Source: Vreelandella boliviensis LC1 (GTDB lineage: Bacteria > Pseudomonadota > Gammaproteobacteria > Pseudomonadales > Halomonadaceae). From it: a DNA stretch of 64,000 nt. Positions within the stretch are counted from its first letter, which is position 1, and every line of letters starts with the position of its first letter. Both the position numbers and the translations under genes were made by a program. Location: contig NZ_JH393260.1 in the NCBI RefSeq assembly GCF_000236035.1, positions 276,592 through 340,591 of the forward strand, written 5' to 3'. Shown here one piece after another: positions 36,753 through 47,921 of the stretch. The notes below the pieces were generated by a model. The model saw nothing but the letters and a program-made list of their open reading frames with translations. It did not search any database and was not told where the DNA came from.

Positions 36753-38962
36753 AGTTAACCGCTGAACAGCAGGCTGTTGTCAATCACCAAGCGGGTCATG
36801 CGCGGGTGGCGGCAGTGGCCGGGGCAGGTAAAACCACCACCATGGCCGCCAGGGTACTGCATCTGTTGGCCAGCGGCGTAGCGCCAAAGCGCATCCTGGT
36901 GCTGATGTTTAACCGCTCCGCCAAGGATGATTTTCAACGCCGGTTAGCGTCTATGGCTCCCGCTGGGCAGCCGTTGCCAGATGTGCGTACTTTTCACTCC
37001 CTGGGGCACCGATTGACCCAAAGCTTATGCCGCTGGGGCGCACTTGCGCCGCGTCAGCTATTATCCGCGGATTGGCAGCTGGAAAGGTTGCTTCGCCAAG
37101 CGAGTCTCAATGTACTGCGTGATTCAGTTGAGCGCCGGGATGCAGCTTTGGAAGGGGATCGGCTAGAAACCTTAGCCCACTTCTGCGGCTTGGTTAAAGC
37201 AGAAATGATCACCCCGGAAGCGCTCTATGAGCGGCTGAATTTTGACCCCGATACCGACTATTTCCCAGTGGCGTTTGCCGAAGCAGAGAGGCTATTGGCG
37301 ACGGAAGGTGTGATGACCTATGCCGATCTGCTCTATCGTCCTTTGTTGGCTTTAGAGGGAGATAGTGCCCTGCGTGGTCGCGTCGAAGGGTTTCTTGATC
37401 ATGTTATTATTGACGAGTATCAGGATATTAATGCCGCTCAGCAGCGCCTTTTGTCCGTGTTGGTGGGCTCTCGTGCCGAGGTAATGGCAGTTGGCGATGC
37501 CAACCAGTGTATTTATGAGTGGCGCGGCGCCAAACCCGACACCATGCTGGAAAATTTTACCGCCACCTTTGGCGAGGCGACCGACTACCCGCTATCGACT
37601 ACGTTTCGTCATGGTCATGCCTTAGCGCTCGCTGCTAATCATGCTATTGCCGCTAATCAGCGTCGTCCCAACCAGCTGTGTCTGGCAGCGGCCAATAACC
37701 CGGAAACGCGGGTTTCAGTCGGGCAGGGGAGTCGATTATTACTTGATGCGTTGATGGATTGGCAGGCCCAGGGGCGAGCGTATAACGAGGCCAGCCTGCT
37801 GGTGCGTAGCTGGGCGCTATCGGTGCCGTTTCAACTGGCGCTGTTACAAGCAGGGATCCCGTTTCGGCTTCAGCGCGAAGATCGTTTTGTTTTTCGCCTG
37901 CCGTTGGTGCAGGCTCTGGCGGGCTATTTAAAGCTGTCGCGTCGTCCTGACCTTCTTCGCGACCCGCAGCAACTATTATTGCTGCTTTCACAACCTACCC
38001 CCTTCGTTGCCCGTGAGCGGCTACAGCATTTAGCCCAACAGCTGGCCACTGACCAGCAGTGGCCCGAACGGCATGACCCCATATTAACAACGTTAAAGCC
38101 GATCCAGCGGCGCACACTTAAAAAACGCTGGGTGTTACTTTGTGAGCTTCCACAGCTAAGTGCGTGGCCACCCGCCAAGCTGCTCAGGCATGTGGTGGAA
38201 AGCATAGAGGCGGAAAAAACGCTTAAGCGTGCGGCAGCAAGGCGGGACAAAGGCGAAGAGGATGTTCGCTTACTCGACGTGCTGATTGAACAGGCGCAAA
38301 GCGTGCAGGACCCAGATGCTTTTATCGAGCTACTTGAACGCCCGGTAGAAAACCAGGCGGGCGGCGTGTTGATTAGCACCGTTCACGGTGCCAAAGGGCT
38401 TGAGTGGCCACTGGTTGCGGTGGCCGGGGTTAATGAAGAAGACTTTCCCCACTACAGCCGCGATAACCCGCTCAGCGATGAACGCCTTGAAGAGGAGCGG
38501 CGGCTGTTCTATGTGGCCATCACTCGTGCCCAAGAACAGCTATTAGTGCTCCACGATGGGGGCGTACACCGGCCTAGTCGCTTTATTGCCGAATGCGCCT
38601 GGCAGGATAGCATGCGGGTAGCCTCCTGCTTGGCCAGTGCAAGCGCGCCAGCGGCTTCTCTGCAAGTGACATCAGTGGGCCTGGTTGAGCGCTATCTGGC
38701 GCGCCTTGGCCGCAATGATATTGTGCTTGCGGCGGCGCAGGTTGAAGAAGCCAAGGCAGGTTATTCGGGGGATACCCATTTTTACCCTGGTCAGCGACTT
38801 ATTCATGCAGTGTTTGGTGAGGGCGAAGTGGCAGCGGTAGAGGGAAGTGCCAGCGACCCAGTGATTGATGTGCGCTTTGATCAGGCAGGGCGAAGGCGTC
38901 TGATTGCCCGCCGGGCGCCCATTGAAGTGTTGGAAAGCCAGCAAAGCGGCATACTTTCATAG
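36749..38962 (+). CDS. UvrD/Rep-family DNA helicase
   Basis: Superfamily 1 helicase of 737 residues. It shows the Q motif LTAEQQAVVNH, Walker A AVAGAGKTTT (Lys28), motif II IIDEYQDINAAQQ, motif III ANQCIYEWRGA, STVHGAKGLEWPLV (motif V) and FYVAITRAQ (motif VI). The C-terminus, with LIHAVFGEGEVAAVEG, resembles the tail of UvrD/PcrA. The low-similarity middle suggests it is neither UvrD nor Rep itself but a paralogue. The GTG start overlaps DUF1285. Role in repair or recombination is inferred from the family only. Confidence 0.9.
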   Translation: MKLTAEQQAVVNHQAGHARVAAVAGAGKTTTMAARVLHLLASGVAPKRILVLMFNRSAKDDFQRRLASMAPAGQPLPDVRTFHSLGHRLTQSLCRWGALAPRQLLSADWQLERLLRQASLNVLRDSVERRDAALEGDRLETLAHFCGLVKAEMITPEALYERLNFDPDTDYFPVAFAEAERLLATEGVMTYADLLYRPLLALEGDSALRGRVEGFLDHVIIDEYQDINAAQQRLLSVLVGSRAEVMAVGDANQCIYEWRGAKPDTMLENFTATFGEATDYPLSTTFRHGHALALAANHAIAANQRRPNQLCLAAANNPETRVSVGQGSRLLLDALMDWQAQGRAYNEASLLVRSWALSVPFQLALLQAGIPFRLQREDRFVFRLPLVQALAGYLKLSRRPDLLRDPQQLLLLLSQPTPFVARERLQHLAQQLATDQQWPERHDPILTTLKPIQRRTLKKRWVLLCELPQLSAWPPAKLLRHVVESIEAEKTLKRAAARRDKGEEDVRLLDVLIEQAQSVQDPDAFIELLERPVENQAGGVLISTVHGAKGLEWPLVAVAGVNEEDFPHYSRDNPLSDERLEEERRLFYVAITRAQEQLLVLHDGGVHRPSRFIAECAWQDSMRVASCLASASAPAASLQVTSVGLVERYLARLGRNDIVLAAAQVEEAKAGYSGDTHFYPGQRLIHAVFGEGEVAAVEGSASDPVIDVRFDQAGRRRLIARRAPIEVLESQQSGILS

Positions 38963-38976
38963 CATTTGAAGAAAGG

Positions 38977-39002
38977 CGTTACGGCTAGCTATAGCCGTAA
39001 CG
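38977..39002. terminator. Strong hairpin between convergent helicase and ETF-QO genes
   Basis: A perfect 11-bp stem, CGTTACGGCTA at 38977-38987 and TAGCCGTAACG at 38992-39002, with a GCTA loop. T-runs are poor on either side, but position between converging genes fits a bidirectional terminator. Confidence 0.6.
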
Positions 39003-39033
39003 TCTACTCAGCGGCCACTATCTACGCGGTCAA

Positions 39034-40698
39034 TTACATATTGGGATAGTTGGGGCCGCCGCCGCCTTCTGGGGCTACCCAGGTAATATTCTGCGCCGGG
39101 TCTTTAATATCGCAGGTTTTGCAGTGTACGCAGTTCTGGAAGTTGATCTGAAAACGGGGCTGCCCCGCGCTATCTTCCACCACCTCGTAAACACCGGCAG
39201 GACAGTAGCGCTGAGCTGGTTCGGCGTATTCGGGCAGGTTTTCGCGGATCGGCAGGTCAGGATCATCCAAGCGCAGGTGGCACGGCTGATCTTCTTCATG
39301 GTTGGTGTTCGACAGAAATACCGAGGTCGGTTTGTCGAAAGAGAGCTTGCCGTCCGGTTTGGGGTAGTTAATCTTTTCAAACTCGGCCGCTGGCTTAAGG
39401 GCGCCGTGGTCGGTAGTGGTGTCGTGGACGTTAGGCAGCTTGTTGCCCAGCAGCTGGTGGGCGAAGTTGTACGCTCCGCCGCCCACGGTGCCATATTTAT
39501 GCAGCGCGGGACCAAAACTGGCGCTCTCTTTAAGCTCTTGGTAGGCCCAGCTGGCCTCCCATTTCTGGGTAAAGCTCGTTAGCTCCTGTGCGCCCTCATC
39601 GCCACCTTTGATCGCCTCAAATACGCTCTCAGCCGCGATCAAGCCGGACTTCATGGCGGTATGCAGTCCTTTGATCTTGGAAAAGTTGAGGGTGCCCGCA
39701 TCACAACCAATCAATAGCCCGCCAGGGAAGGTCATTTTGGGTAGGCTGTTAAAGCCTCCTTTGGTAATCGCCCGTGCGCCGTAAGCTACGCGCTTGCCAC
39801 CCGCCAGGTACTGGCTAATGACCGGATGATGCTTCATACGCTGAAATTCGTCGAAGGGCGAAAGCCATGGGTTCTGGTAGCCCAGATCCATAATCAAACC
39901 CACAACGACCTGCTGGTTTTCCGCATGGTAAAGGAACCAGCCGCCGTGAGTGCTACTATCCAGTGGCCAACCTGAACCGTGAACAACTAGACCTGGCTCA
40001 TGCTTGTCGGCAGGCACATCCCACAGCTCTTTAAGGCCGATACCGTAATGTTGCGGGTCGCGACCTGCATCCAGCGAAAAGTCTTTGATTAAACGCTTAC
40101 CCAAATGCCCCCGCGCGCCCTCGGCAAACAGCGTGTACTTGGCGCGCAGCTCCATGCCCGGCATATGGCCATCTTTGGGAGTGCCGTCCGCGGCGACGCC
40201 CATATCGCCAATCAGAATGCCGCGCACGGCGTCATCTTCAATAATCACGTCTTGGGCGGCAAAACCCGGAAATATCTCAACGCCGAGGGCTTCTGCCTGT
40301 TCGGCCAGCCAGCGGCACAGATTGCCAGCACTGATCACATAGCGGGTAAGGTCGCCGTCGGTATTGTGCATGCTTTTAGGCACTACGGCGTTGGGTACTT
40401 TCTGCGCTTTTTCGGCGTCTTTGAGCAAAAAAACATCGTCGCGAATCGCTGGGGTATTGAGCGGAGCGCCGCGCTCCTCCCAGTCAGGGAATAGCTCTGC
40501 CAGGGCGCGGGGTTCAAATACCGCCCCTGACAATATATGCGCACCCACTTCAGAGCCTTTTTCAACCACGCAGACAGTTAGCTCTTGCTCTGCCTCGTTG
40601 GCCTGCTGCATTAGTCGGCAGGCGGCGGAAAGCCCGGATGGGCCCGCACCGACAATGACGACATCAAAGTCCATTACATCGCGTTCAACAGTTTCCAC
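39034..40698 (-). CDS. Electron-transfer flavoprotein-ubiquinone oxidoreductase
   Basis: Membrane-bound flavoprotein that moves electrons from reduced ETF to ubiquinone. FAD is bound by VVIVGAGPSGLSAA at the N-terminus; the C-terminal 4Fe-4S cluster uses CPAGVYE and CVHCKTC, and the chain ends in a ferredoxin-like segment. The GTG at 40698 is chosen as start because AAGGAG lies 7 bases upstream; the upstream frame covers tandem repeats. The 554 residues match the family. etfBA lie divergently 506 bp away. Confidence 0.95.
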   Translation of the reverse strand: METVERDVMDFDVVIVGAGPSGLSAACRLMQQANEAEQELTVCVVEKGSEVGAHILSGAVFEPRALAELFPDWEERGAPLNTPAIRDDVFLLKDAEKAQKVPNAVVPKSMHNTDGDLTRYVISAGNLCRWLAEQAEALGVEIFPGFAAQDVIIEDDAVRGILIGDMGVAADGTPKDGHMPGMELRAKYTLFAEGARGHLGKRLIKDFSLDAGRDPQHYGIGLKELWDVPADKHEPGLVVHGSGWPLDSSTHGGWFLYHAENQQVVVGLIMDLGYQNPWLSPFDEFQRMKHHPVISQYLAGGKRVAYGARAITKGGFNSLPKMTFPGGLLIGCDAGTLNFSKIKGLHTAMKSGLIAAESVFEAIKGGDEGAQELTSFTQKWEASWAYQELKESASFGPALHKYGTVGGGAYNFAHQLLGNKLPNVHDTTTDHGALKPAAEFEKINYPKPDGKLSFDKPTSVFLSNTNHEEDQPCHLRLDDPDLPIRENLPEYAEPAQRYCPAGVYEVVEDSAGQPRFQINFQNCVHCKTCDIKDPAQNITWVAPEGGGGPNYPNM

Positions 40699-40717
40699 CC
40701 GGTTTCTCCTTATTCTC

Positions 40718-40751
40718 TTTATAAGCGCCATTATTTTATAAGTGCCATTAT
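40718..40751. repeat. 17-bp tandem duplication before the ETF-QO start
   Basis: TTTATAAGCGCCATTAT at 40718-40734 is repeated at 40735-40751 with one change. Confidence 0.85.
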
Positions 40752-40900
40752 TTATACACACTAGCTTATAAAAAATTGGCCTTAATTTAAAACGGTCGTT
40801 TGCTTCTGGTTATGTGTCATGATAGTCATAATACCTGTGTCAGGTCACGCCGACGATGGTGAAAGAGGCATTTATTGGCTGTATGCTTCGCTAATCAGCG

Positions 40901-40926
40901 TTCAGTTACGACTTTCAGTTACGACT
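40901..40926. repeat. Perfect 13-bp tandem duplication
   Basis: TTCAGTTACGACT at 40901-40913 is repeated exactly at 40914-40926 in the divergent ETF intergenic region. Confidence 0.85.
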
Positions 40927-41021
40927 AAGGCCGTAGTGATTGATAAGGTATTAGGTGTTGTCGCTTTGCGGCAGGCTATGGCAAATTGGTAAGGTTTTTC
41001 AATTGCGTGCCTATCGAACGC

Positions 41022-41050
41022 TTGACCGAATTTAAAAGATTGAATTTAAA
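41022..41050 (+). promoter_or_regulatory. Probable sigma-70 promoter of etfBA
   Basis: TTGACC at 41022-41027, a 17-bp spacer and TTTAAA at 41045-41050. The -10 hexamer lies in the second copy of a 14-bp tandem repeat (GAATTTAAAAG at 41028 and 41042). The etfB start is about 155 bp downstream. Confidence 0.5.
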
Positions 41051-41204
41051 AGCGCCGTCATTCGTGTTGGCTGCAGCTGTGATGGGGGGTGGTCGCTGTT
41101 GAGAAGTGGCCTGCCAGTCTTCACCACGTCTTAAATTAAGGGGTATCCGCTGGGCGGGTGCCGTCTCAGGGTAACGGCTTTACGACAAGCCAAGCGAGGA
41201 ACCT

Positions 41205-41954
41205 ATGAAAGTACTCGTCGCGGTTAAACGCGTCATTGATTACAACGTCAAGATTCGTGTCAAAGCGGATCATTCTGACGTCGATCTCACCAACGTCAAA
41301 ATGGCCATGAACCCGTTCTGCGAAATTGCCGTGGAAGAAGCGGTGCGCCTGAAAGAGAAGGGCGTTGCGACAGAGGTTGTCGCCGTCACGGTGGGTCCCA
41401 AGGCAGCCCAGGAGCAACTGCGTACCGCCCTGGCGCTGGGTGCCGATCGCGCCATTCATATCGAAACTGACGAGCGCGCCGAATCCCTGGCCGTGGCCAA
41501 ACTATTGGCTAAAGTGGTCGAAGAAGAACAGCCCGGTCTGGTCGTTCTCGGCAAGCAGGCCATCGACACCGATAACAATCAAACCGGCCAAATGCTGGCG
41601 GCGTTAACCGGCCTGCCCCAGGGCACCTTCGCCTCGGAAGTAGCTGTCGACGGTGAAAAAGTACATGTGACACGGGAAATTGATGGCGGTCTGCAAACCA
41701 TCGCCCTCACGCTGCCTGCGATTGTCACCACCGACCTGCGTTTGAATGAGCCGCGCTACGCCAAGCTCCCCGATATCATGAAGGCCAAGAAGAAGCCCCT
41801 GGATGTGAAGACCCCCGCCGACTACGGCGTCGAGGTGGCCTCCAAGGTGAGCCTGCTAAAAGTTGAATCGCCAGCGGAGCGCAAGGGCGGCGTTAAAGTC
41901 GCCTCGGTAGACGAGCTGATCGACAAACTGAAAAACGAAGCCAAAGTTCTCTAA
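41205..41954 (+). CDS. etfB: Electron transfer flavoprotein beta subunit
   Basis: Small subunit of the FAD/AMP-containing heterodimer that accepts electrons from acyl-CoA and other dehydrogenases. The start [19 protein letters not shown] and [20 protein letters not shown] are family hallmarks, and [20 protein letters not shown] also occurs. The 249 residues are standard. GCGAGGAA stands just before the ATG. etfA follows 55 bp downstream. Confidence 0.97.
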   Translation: MKVLVAVKRVIDYNVKIRVKADHSDVDLTNVKMAMNPFCEIAVEEAVRLKEKGVATEVVAVTVGPKAAQEQLRTALALGADRAIHIETDERAESLAVAKLLAKVVEEEQPGLVVLGKQAIDTDNNQTGQMLAALTGLPQGTFASEVAVDGEKVHVTREIDGGLQTIALTLPAIVTTDLRLNEPRYAKLPDIMKAKKKPLDVKTPADYGVEVASKVSLLKVESPAERKGGVKVASVDELIDKLKNEAKVL

Positions 41955-42009
41955 AGTCGGTTGTTTACACCCGGACATTGAGATGTGCGCTTTTGAAGGA
42001 GCTGATTTT

Positions 42010-42936
42010 ATGAGCATTTTGGTACTTGCCGACCTGCATGAAGGTCAACTGGCCGGTGCGACGGCCCACGTAATTGCGGCCGCCCAACAGATCGGCGGCG
42101 ATATTGATGTTCTCGTTGCCGGTGAAGGCGTTCAGGCCGCGGCAGAAGCTGCCGCCAAGCTCGACGGCGTGAGTAAAGTACGCGTCGCCGATAACGCCGT
42201 TTACGCCCACCAACTGGCCGAGCCCATGGGCGCGCTGCTGGTCGAACTGGCGGGTGATTACACCCACGTACTCGCTAGTGCCTCCACCACCGGTAAAAAC
42301 GTGCTGCCGCGTTTAGCAGCATTAAAAGACGTTAGTCAGCTGTCGGATGTTATCGCCGTGGATAGCGCCGATACCTTCAAGCGTCCTATCTACGCCGGTA
42401 ACGCCATCGCTACGGTGAAAAGCGATGATGTGCTCAAGGTCATCACCGTGCGTTCCACCGGCTTTGACGCGGTAGGCGAGGGTAACAGTGCCCCCGTTGA
42501 AGCCGTCGATGTGGTGGTTGAAAATAGCCAGTCCAGCTTTGTTAAAGAAGAGCTGGCGGCATCGGATCGCCCCGAACTGGGCGGCGCCAAGGTGGTTATC
42601 TCCGGCGGTCGCGGGATGGGCAACGGTGAGAACTTCAAATTGCTTGACGGCATTGCCGACAAGCTGGGCGCCGCCATTGGTGCTTCTCGCGCGGCGGTAG
42701 ACGCAGGCTTTGTACCCAACGATATGCAGGTCGGTCAGACCGGCAAAATCGTTGCCCCGGATCTGTATATTGCCGTGGGGATTTCAGGCGCCATCCAGCA
42801 CTTGGCAGGTATGAAAGACTCCAAGGTGATCGTTGCGATCAATAAAGACGACGAAGCGCCGATCTTCCAGGTCGCCGATTACGGCTTGGTCGGCGATCTG
42901 TTTGAGATTCTGCCGGAGCTTGAGAGTAAGCTGTAA
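42010..42936 (+). CDS. etfA: Electron transfer flavoprotein alpha subunit
   Basis: Large ETF subunit that binds FAD. The C-terminal FAD domain shows [48 protein letters not shown] and [13 protein letters not shown]. The ATG at 42010 has AAGGAG 8 bases upstream; the longer frame from 41983 lacks one. The 308 residues are normal. It works with etfB and the ETF-QO gene on the other side of the intergenic region. Confidence 0.97.
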   Translation: MSILVLADLHEGQLAGATAHVIAAAQQIGGDIDVLVAGEGVQAAAEAAAKLDGVSKVRVADNAVYAHQLAEPMGALLVELAGDYTHVLASASTTGKNVLPRLAALKDVSQLSDVIAVDSADTFKRPIYAGNAIATVKSDDVLKVITVRSTGFDAVGEGNSAPVEAVDVVVENSQSSFVKEELAASDRPELGGAKVVISGGRGMGNGENFKLLDGIADKLGAAIGASRAAVDAGFVPNDMQVGQTGKIVAPDLYIAVGISGAIQHLAGMKDSKVIVAINKDDEAPIFQVADYGLVGDLFEILPELESKL

Positions 42937-42960
42937 GCGGTTGAACAGCTAAGTCCTACA

Positions 42961-42990
42961 AGCCGGCTTCGCCAGAAGTCGGCTTTTTTG
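42961..42990 (+). terminator. Terminator after etfA
   Basis: AGCCGGCTTC at 42961-42970 pairs with GAAGTCGGCT at 42975-42984 (one G-T pair), loop GCCA, then TTTTTTG. Confidence 0.9.
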
Positions 42991-43153
42991 TGGCGGGTGT
43001 ATTAGGTAAACTGGCAATAGTTGACTAAAGTACTGGGGCAAAGAGTAAGAAAAGAACACGAGTAAGAAAAACCACTCCGGTGGTTGAAAAAGCTGCGGGC
43101 TGACCGCACATAAGTAAGTGAAAGCAACGAAAGCCACTCAAGGAGATGATGAT

Positions 43154-43765
43154 ATGGCGCATACATTACCCGAATTGCCGTACGCATATGACGCTCTCGA
43201 ACCGAATATCGATGCGATGACGATGGAAATTCACCACTCTCGTCACCATCAAACCTACATCAACAACCTGAACGCCACGCTGGAAGGCACAGGCCTTGAA
43301 GATGTACCTGTTGAAGAACTGGTCGCTAACCTGGATCGCGTTCCAGAAGCCAAGCGCCAAGCTGTTATCAACAACGGTGGCGGCCATGCTAACCACTCCA
43401 TGTTTTGGCAGATGATGTCGCCAAACGGTGGTGGCAGCCCCCAGGGCGATGTGGCGAAAGCCATTGACGCTGAACTGGGCGGTCTGGAAACTTTTAAAGA
43501 AGAGTTCAAAAAAGCGGCTGTTGGCCGTTTCGGTAGCGGTTGGGCATGGCTATCCATTACCCCTGAAAAGAAATTGGTGGTAGAAAATACCCTGAATCAA
43601 GACAGCCCGCTCATGCACGGCAACACGCCGCTGCTGGGTCTGGATGTTTGGGAACATGCCTACTACCTGAAGTATCAAAACAAGCGTCCTGACTATATTG
43701 CAGCGTTCTTTAACGTTGTTAACTGGGAAGACGTTGAGCGTCGTTACCAAGCGGCAATTAGCTAA
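43154..43765 (+). CDS. sodA: Superoxide dismutase, Mn type
   Basis: Removes superoxide in the cytoplasm. Metal ligands are His27, His81, Asp164 and His168 (DVWEHAYYL). [11 protein letters not shown] and [21 protein letters not shown] resemble Bacillus SodA closely and point to manganese or cambialistic use rather than the FeSOD form. The ATG at 43154 has AAGGAG 9 bases upstream; the frame opens 12 codons earlier. The 203 residues are typical. Metal choice cannot be settled from sequence alone. It precedes the Mn-compatible class Ib RNR operon. Confidence 0.93.
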   Translation: MAHTLPELPYAYDALEPNIDAMTMEIHHSRHHQTYINNLNATLEGTGLEDVPVEELVANLDRVPEAKRQAVINNGGGHANHSMFWQMMSPNGGGSPQGDVAKAIDAELGGLETFKEEFKKAAVGRFGSGWAWLSITPEKKLVVENTLNQDSPLMHGNTPLLGLDVWEHAYYLKYQNKRPDYIAAFFNVVNWEDVERRYQAAIS

Positions 43766-43786
43766 TATTGCTATGACCCGCTAGCC

Positions 43787-43843
43787 GCGCCGCTTTGCGG
43801 CGCTGTGAAAAAACCGTCCACTTTTTAGTGGGCGGTTTTTTTA
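43787..43843 (+). terminator. Double hairpin terminator after sodA
   Basis: GCGCCGC 43787-43793 pairs with GCGGCGC 43797-43803. Then ACCGTCCACT 43813-43822 pairs with AGTGGGCGGT 43827-43836, flanked by an A-run and followed by TTTTTTT. Confidence 0.92.
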
Positions 43844-43911
43844 TTGCCTGGGATAACGTGGGGCATTAGTTGTCAATATCCTGTGGATGAAAAATACCAC
43901 ATATGCTTGAA

Positions 43912-43940
43912 TTGATTTTCCATTGGTCTATATATAGTAT
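43912..43940 (+). promoter_or_regulatory. nrdHIEF promoter with NrdR-box-like site
   Basis: TTGATT at 43912-43917, a 17-bp spacer and TAGTAT at 43935-43940. The palindrome CTATATATAG at 43928-43937 matches the core of the NrdR box (CWATATATWG) exactly and overlaps the -10. NrdR boxes normally occur in pairs about 31 bp apart; the expected partner near 43897-43912 is degenerate (CCACATATGCTTG). A DnaA-box-like TGTGGATGA lies at 43882-43890. Repression by NrdR is inferred. Confidence 0.55.
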
Positions 43941-44016
43941 GCGTTGTATCTTCTAGAGGGGGTGGGCACTAGATGTGCTCTACCCGAAAAATGCCGCTAT
44001 GAAAAGGAAAATAGCC

Positions 44017-44238
44017 ATGGAAATCCAAATTTATAGCAAGCCCGCTTGTGTTCAATGCACCGCAACTTACCGTGCGCTCGACAAGCAGGGTCTTGAGTAC
44101 ACTGTTATTGATATTACCGCTGAATCCGGCGCCCAAGAGGAAGTTGAGGCCCTCGGCTATCGCCAGCTTCCTGTCGTAGTCGTCGGCGAGGATCACTGGT
44201 CGGGTTTCCGCCCAGACCGCATTCAAGCGCTGGCTTAA
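44017..44238 (+). CDS. nrdH: Glutaredoxin-like protein NrdH
   Basis: Small redox protein that re-reduces class Ib ribonucleotide reductase. Redox motif CVQC has Cys11 and Cys14; the chain continues with QLPVVVVGEDHWSGFRPDRI, including the family WSGFRP stretch. The ATG at 44017 has AAGGAAA 7 bases upstream; the longer frame lacks a site. The 73 residues match the family. First gene of nrdHIEF. Confidence 0.95.
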   Translation: MEIQIYSKPACVQCTATYRALDKQGLEYTVIDITAESGAQEEVEALGYRQLPVVVVGEDHWSGFRPDRIQALA

Positions 44239-44247
44239 GTCATCCCA

Positions 44248-44682
44248 ATGCTGGCAAGTTGCTCACCCACACCTATAGCCGGCAGTTTGGTGTACTTTTC
44301 TACTAAATCAGGCAATACCCATCGTTTTGTAGAGAAGCTTGGTTTTGCCGCAAAGCGACTGCCGCTGAATCGAGATGAGCCTGTTCCACGTGTCACCCAG
44401 CCGTATATTTTAATTACCCCCACTTATGGTGGGGGAAGTGAGCAGGGTGCAGTACCCAAGCAGGTGATCCATTTTCTCAACGACACACATAATCGGAGCC
44501 TCCTGCGGGGGGTCATTGCAGCGGGAAATACTAATTTTGGCGAAGCCTATGGCCTTGCTGGCCGCATTATCGCCAAAAAGTGCAACGTGCCGCTGCTGTA
44601 CCGATTCGAACTGTTTGGCACCGACGACGACGTGGCCAACGTCCGTAAAGGAGTAGAAGAGTTTTGGAAACGACAAACCTAG
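44248..44682 (+). CDS. nrdI: Flavodoxin-like protein NrdI
   Basis: FMN protein that delivers the oxidant needed to build the dimanganese-tyrosyl cofactor of NrdF. FMN-binding [27 protein letters not shown] and [15 protein letters not shown] are characteristic. At 144 residues it matches E. coli NrdI (136). The end overlaps nrdE by 19 bases. Confidence 0.94.
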   Translation: MLASCSPTPIAGSLVYFSTKSGNTHRFVEKLGFAAKRLPLNRDEPVPRVTQPYILITPTYGGGSEQGAVPKQVIHFLNDTHNRSLLRGVIAAGNTNFGEAYGLAGRIIAKKCNVPLLYRFELFGTDDDVANVRKGVEEFWKRQT

Positions 44683-46871
44683 CGCCGAAAGACTCAGCCT
44701 CGAAAGACTCAGCCACTAAAAGCGTCGAGGCAAAACGGCCAGCAGCTGCGGCGGAAGCGCGCACGCTGGACTATCACGCTCTCAACGCCATGCTCAATCT
44801 GTACGGTGCCAATGGTGAGCTACAGCTGGATAAAGATCGCGAAGCGGCACGCCAGTACTTTTTGCAACACGTTAACCAGAACACTGTGTTTTTCCACTCG
44901 TTAGAGGAAAAGCTCGATTACTTAGTCGAAGAGCAGTATTACGAAGCCGAGATGCTGGCCCAGTACAGCTTTGCCTTTATCAAGGCGCTGTTCGAGCAGG
45001 CCTATGCGTATAAGTTTCGTTTCCCCAGTTTTTTGGGCGCCTTTAAATACTACACCAGCTACACGCTGAAAACGTTTGACGGCAAGCGCTACTTAGAGCG
45101 TTACGAAGACCGTGTTTGCATGGTGGCGTTGACCCTGGCGCGAGGCGACGAAACGTTGGCGAAGTCGCTAGTGGATGAAGTTATTAGCGGCCGTTTCCAG
45201 CCCGCAACGCCCACTTTCCTTAATTGCGGCAAGCAGCAGCGCGGTGAGTTGGTGTCGTGCTTCCTGCTGCGTATTGAAGACAATATGGAATCGATTGGCC
45301 GGGCGATTAACTCTGCTCTGCAGCTCTCCAAGCGTGGCGGCGGCGTGGCCTTCCTGCTCACCAATATTCGTGAGTCTGGTGCGCCCATCAAGCGCATTGA
45401 AAACCAGTCGTCGGGCATCATCCCGATTATGAAATTGCTGGAAGACGCCTTCTCCTACGCCAACCAACTTGGCGCTCGTCAGGGGGCAGGGGCGGTGTAT
45501 CTGAACGCTCACCACCCGGATATCCTGCGCTTTTTGGATACCAAGCGGGAAAACGCCGACGAGAAAATTCGTATCAAAACGCTTTCACTGGGCGTGACGA
45601 TCCCGGATATCACCTTTGAACTCGCCAAGCGCAACGACGACATGTACCTGTTCTCGCCCTACGATGTAGAGCGCGTTTACGGCGTACCGTTTGGCGATAT
45701 CAGCGTTACCGAAAAATACCATGAGATGGTTGCTGATGCGCGTATCCGCAAGCACAAGATTAACGCTCGGGCGTTTTTCCAGGTGTTGGCCGAGCTGCAG
45801 TTTGAGTCGGGCTACCCCTACCTGATGTTCGAAGACACGGTTAATCGCGCCAATCCGATTGCTGGCCGCATTAACATGAGTAACCTGTGCTCTGAAATTC
45901 TTCAGGTGAATACCCCTACGGAGTATGACGACGACTTGGGTTATCGCCATATTGGCCAGGATATCTCCTGCAACCTGGGCTCCATGAACATTGCCAAGGT
46001 GATGGACTCTGGTGATCTCGGTACCAGCGTGGACATCGCCATTCGCGGCCTCACCGCCGTTTCGGAAATGAGCAATCTGCGCAGCGTTCCCTCGATTGCC
46101 GAAGGCAATGCTAAGTCCAGAGCGATCGGCTTAGGCCAGATGAACCTGCACGGCTATTTGGCGCGGGAGCATATCTACTACGGCTCCGACGAAGGCTTGG
46201 ATTTTACCAATATCTACTTCTACTGCGTGGCCTTCCATGCGATCCGTGCGTCGAACCGTTTGGCGATTGAGCACAAGGATACGTTTGCTGGCTTTGCCGA
46301 TTCCACCTATGCCTCGGGTACCTTCTTTGATAAGTACACCGACCAGGCGTGGCTGCCGCGCACTGACAAAGTACGTGGCCTGTTTGAACGCAGTGGTATC
46401 GCGCTGCCGACCCAAGACGATTGGCAGGAGCTGAAAGCCTCGGTCATGGCCCACGGTTTATACAACCGCAACCTGCAGGCGGTACCGCCGACGGGGTCGA
46501 TCTCTTACATCAATAACTCCACCTCTAGCATTCACCCGGTAGCGGCGAGAATCGAGATCCGCAAAGAGGGCAAGCTGGGGCGTGTTTACTATCCCGCGCC
46601 TTTCCTGGATGAAGCCAATTTTGACTACTTCCAGGACGCCTACGAAATCGGCCCGGAAAAGATCATCGATACCTATGCGGAAGCCTCGCAGCACGTCGAC
46701 CAAGGTCTATCGCTAACGCTGTTCTTCCCGGATACCGCCAGCACGCGCGATATCAACAAAGCGCAGATTTACGCCTGGCGCAAAGGCATTAAAACGCTTT
46801 ACTACATTCGCTTGCGTCAAAGTGCCTTAGAAGGCACAGAGGTGGAAGGCTGCGTTTCCTGCACGCTCTAG
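44664..46871 (+). CDS. nrdE: Class Ib ribonucleoside-diphosphate reductase alpha subunit NrdE
   Basis: Catalytic subunit that reduces ribonucleoside diphosphates. Sequence tracks E. coli NrdE from [13 protein letters not shown] through [20 protein letters not shown], the NLCSEI active-site region, and the C-terminal [10 protein letters not shown] cysteine pair. It lacks the long ATP-cone of class Ia. The start is a TTG at 44664 with AAAGGAG 10 bases upstream; a stop in frame at 44646 excludes longer forms. Residues 9-18 contain a repeat ([10 protein letters not shown]) from a 15-bp DNA duplication at 44686-44715. The family N-terminus aligns from residue 35 on, so the first part is a specific extension. 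Confidence 0.95.
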   Translation: METTNLAPKDSASKDSATKSVEAKRPAAAAEARTLDYHALNAMLNLYGANGELQLDKDREAARQYFLQHVNQNTVFFHSLEEKLDYLVEEQYYEAEMLAQYSFAFIKALFEQAYAYKFRFPSFLGAFKYYTSYTLKTFDGKRYLERYEDRVCMVALTLARGDETLAKSLVDEVISGRFQPATPTFLNCGKQQRGELVSCFLLRIEDNMESIGRAINSALQLSKRGGGVAFLLTNIRESGAPIKRIENQSSGIIPIMKLLEDAFSYANQLGARQGAGAVYLNAHHPDILRFLDTKRENADEKIRIKTLSLGVTIPDITFELAKRNDDMYLFSPYDVERVYGVPFGDISVTEKYHEMVADARIRKHKINARAFFQVLAELQFESGYPYLMFEDTVNRANPIAGRINMSNLCSEILQVNTPTEYDDDLGYRHIGQDISCNLGSMNIAKVMDSGDLGTSVDIAIRGLTAVSEMSNLRSVPSIAEGNAKSRAIGLGQMNLHGYLAREHIYYGSDEGLDFTNIYFYCVAFHAIRASNRLAIEHKDTFAGFADSTYASGTFFDKYTDQAWLPRTDKVRGLFERSGIALPTQDDWQELKASVMAHGLYNRNLQAVPPTGSISYINNSTSSIHPVAARIEIRKEGKLGRVYYPAPFLDEANFDYFQDAYEIGPEKIIDTYAEASQHVDQGLSLTLFFPDTASTRDINKAQIYAWRKGIKTLYYIRLRQSALEGTEVEGCVSCTL

Positions 46872-47873
<1,002 letters not shown>

Positions 47874-47921
47874 TACCACCGAAAGTTATCGGCATGAAGT
47901 CATGGGCATAGAGGAGGACGT

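Larger units (their letters stand above)
40699..41204. other. Divergent ETF-QO / etfB intergenic region
   Basis: 506 bp without a gene. It contains three short tandem duplications: 17 bp at 40718-40751, 13 bp at 40901-40926, and 14 bp at 41028-41052. A good promoter for etfB lies at 41022-41050. The stretch beside the ETF-QO gene is AT-rich and probably carries its promoter, but no clear -35/-10 pair was found for that strand. Confidence 0.6.

Noticed and set aside
39075..40494. Frames overlapping the ETF-QO gene on both strands
   Set aside because: All lie inside a full-length conserved gene with intact motifs.
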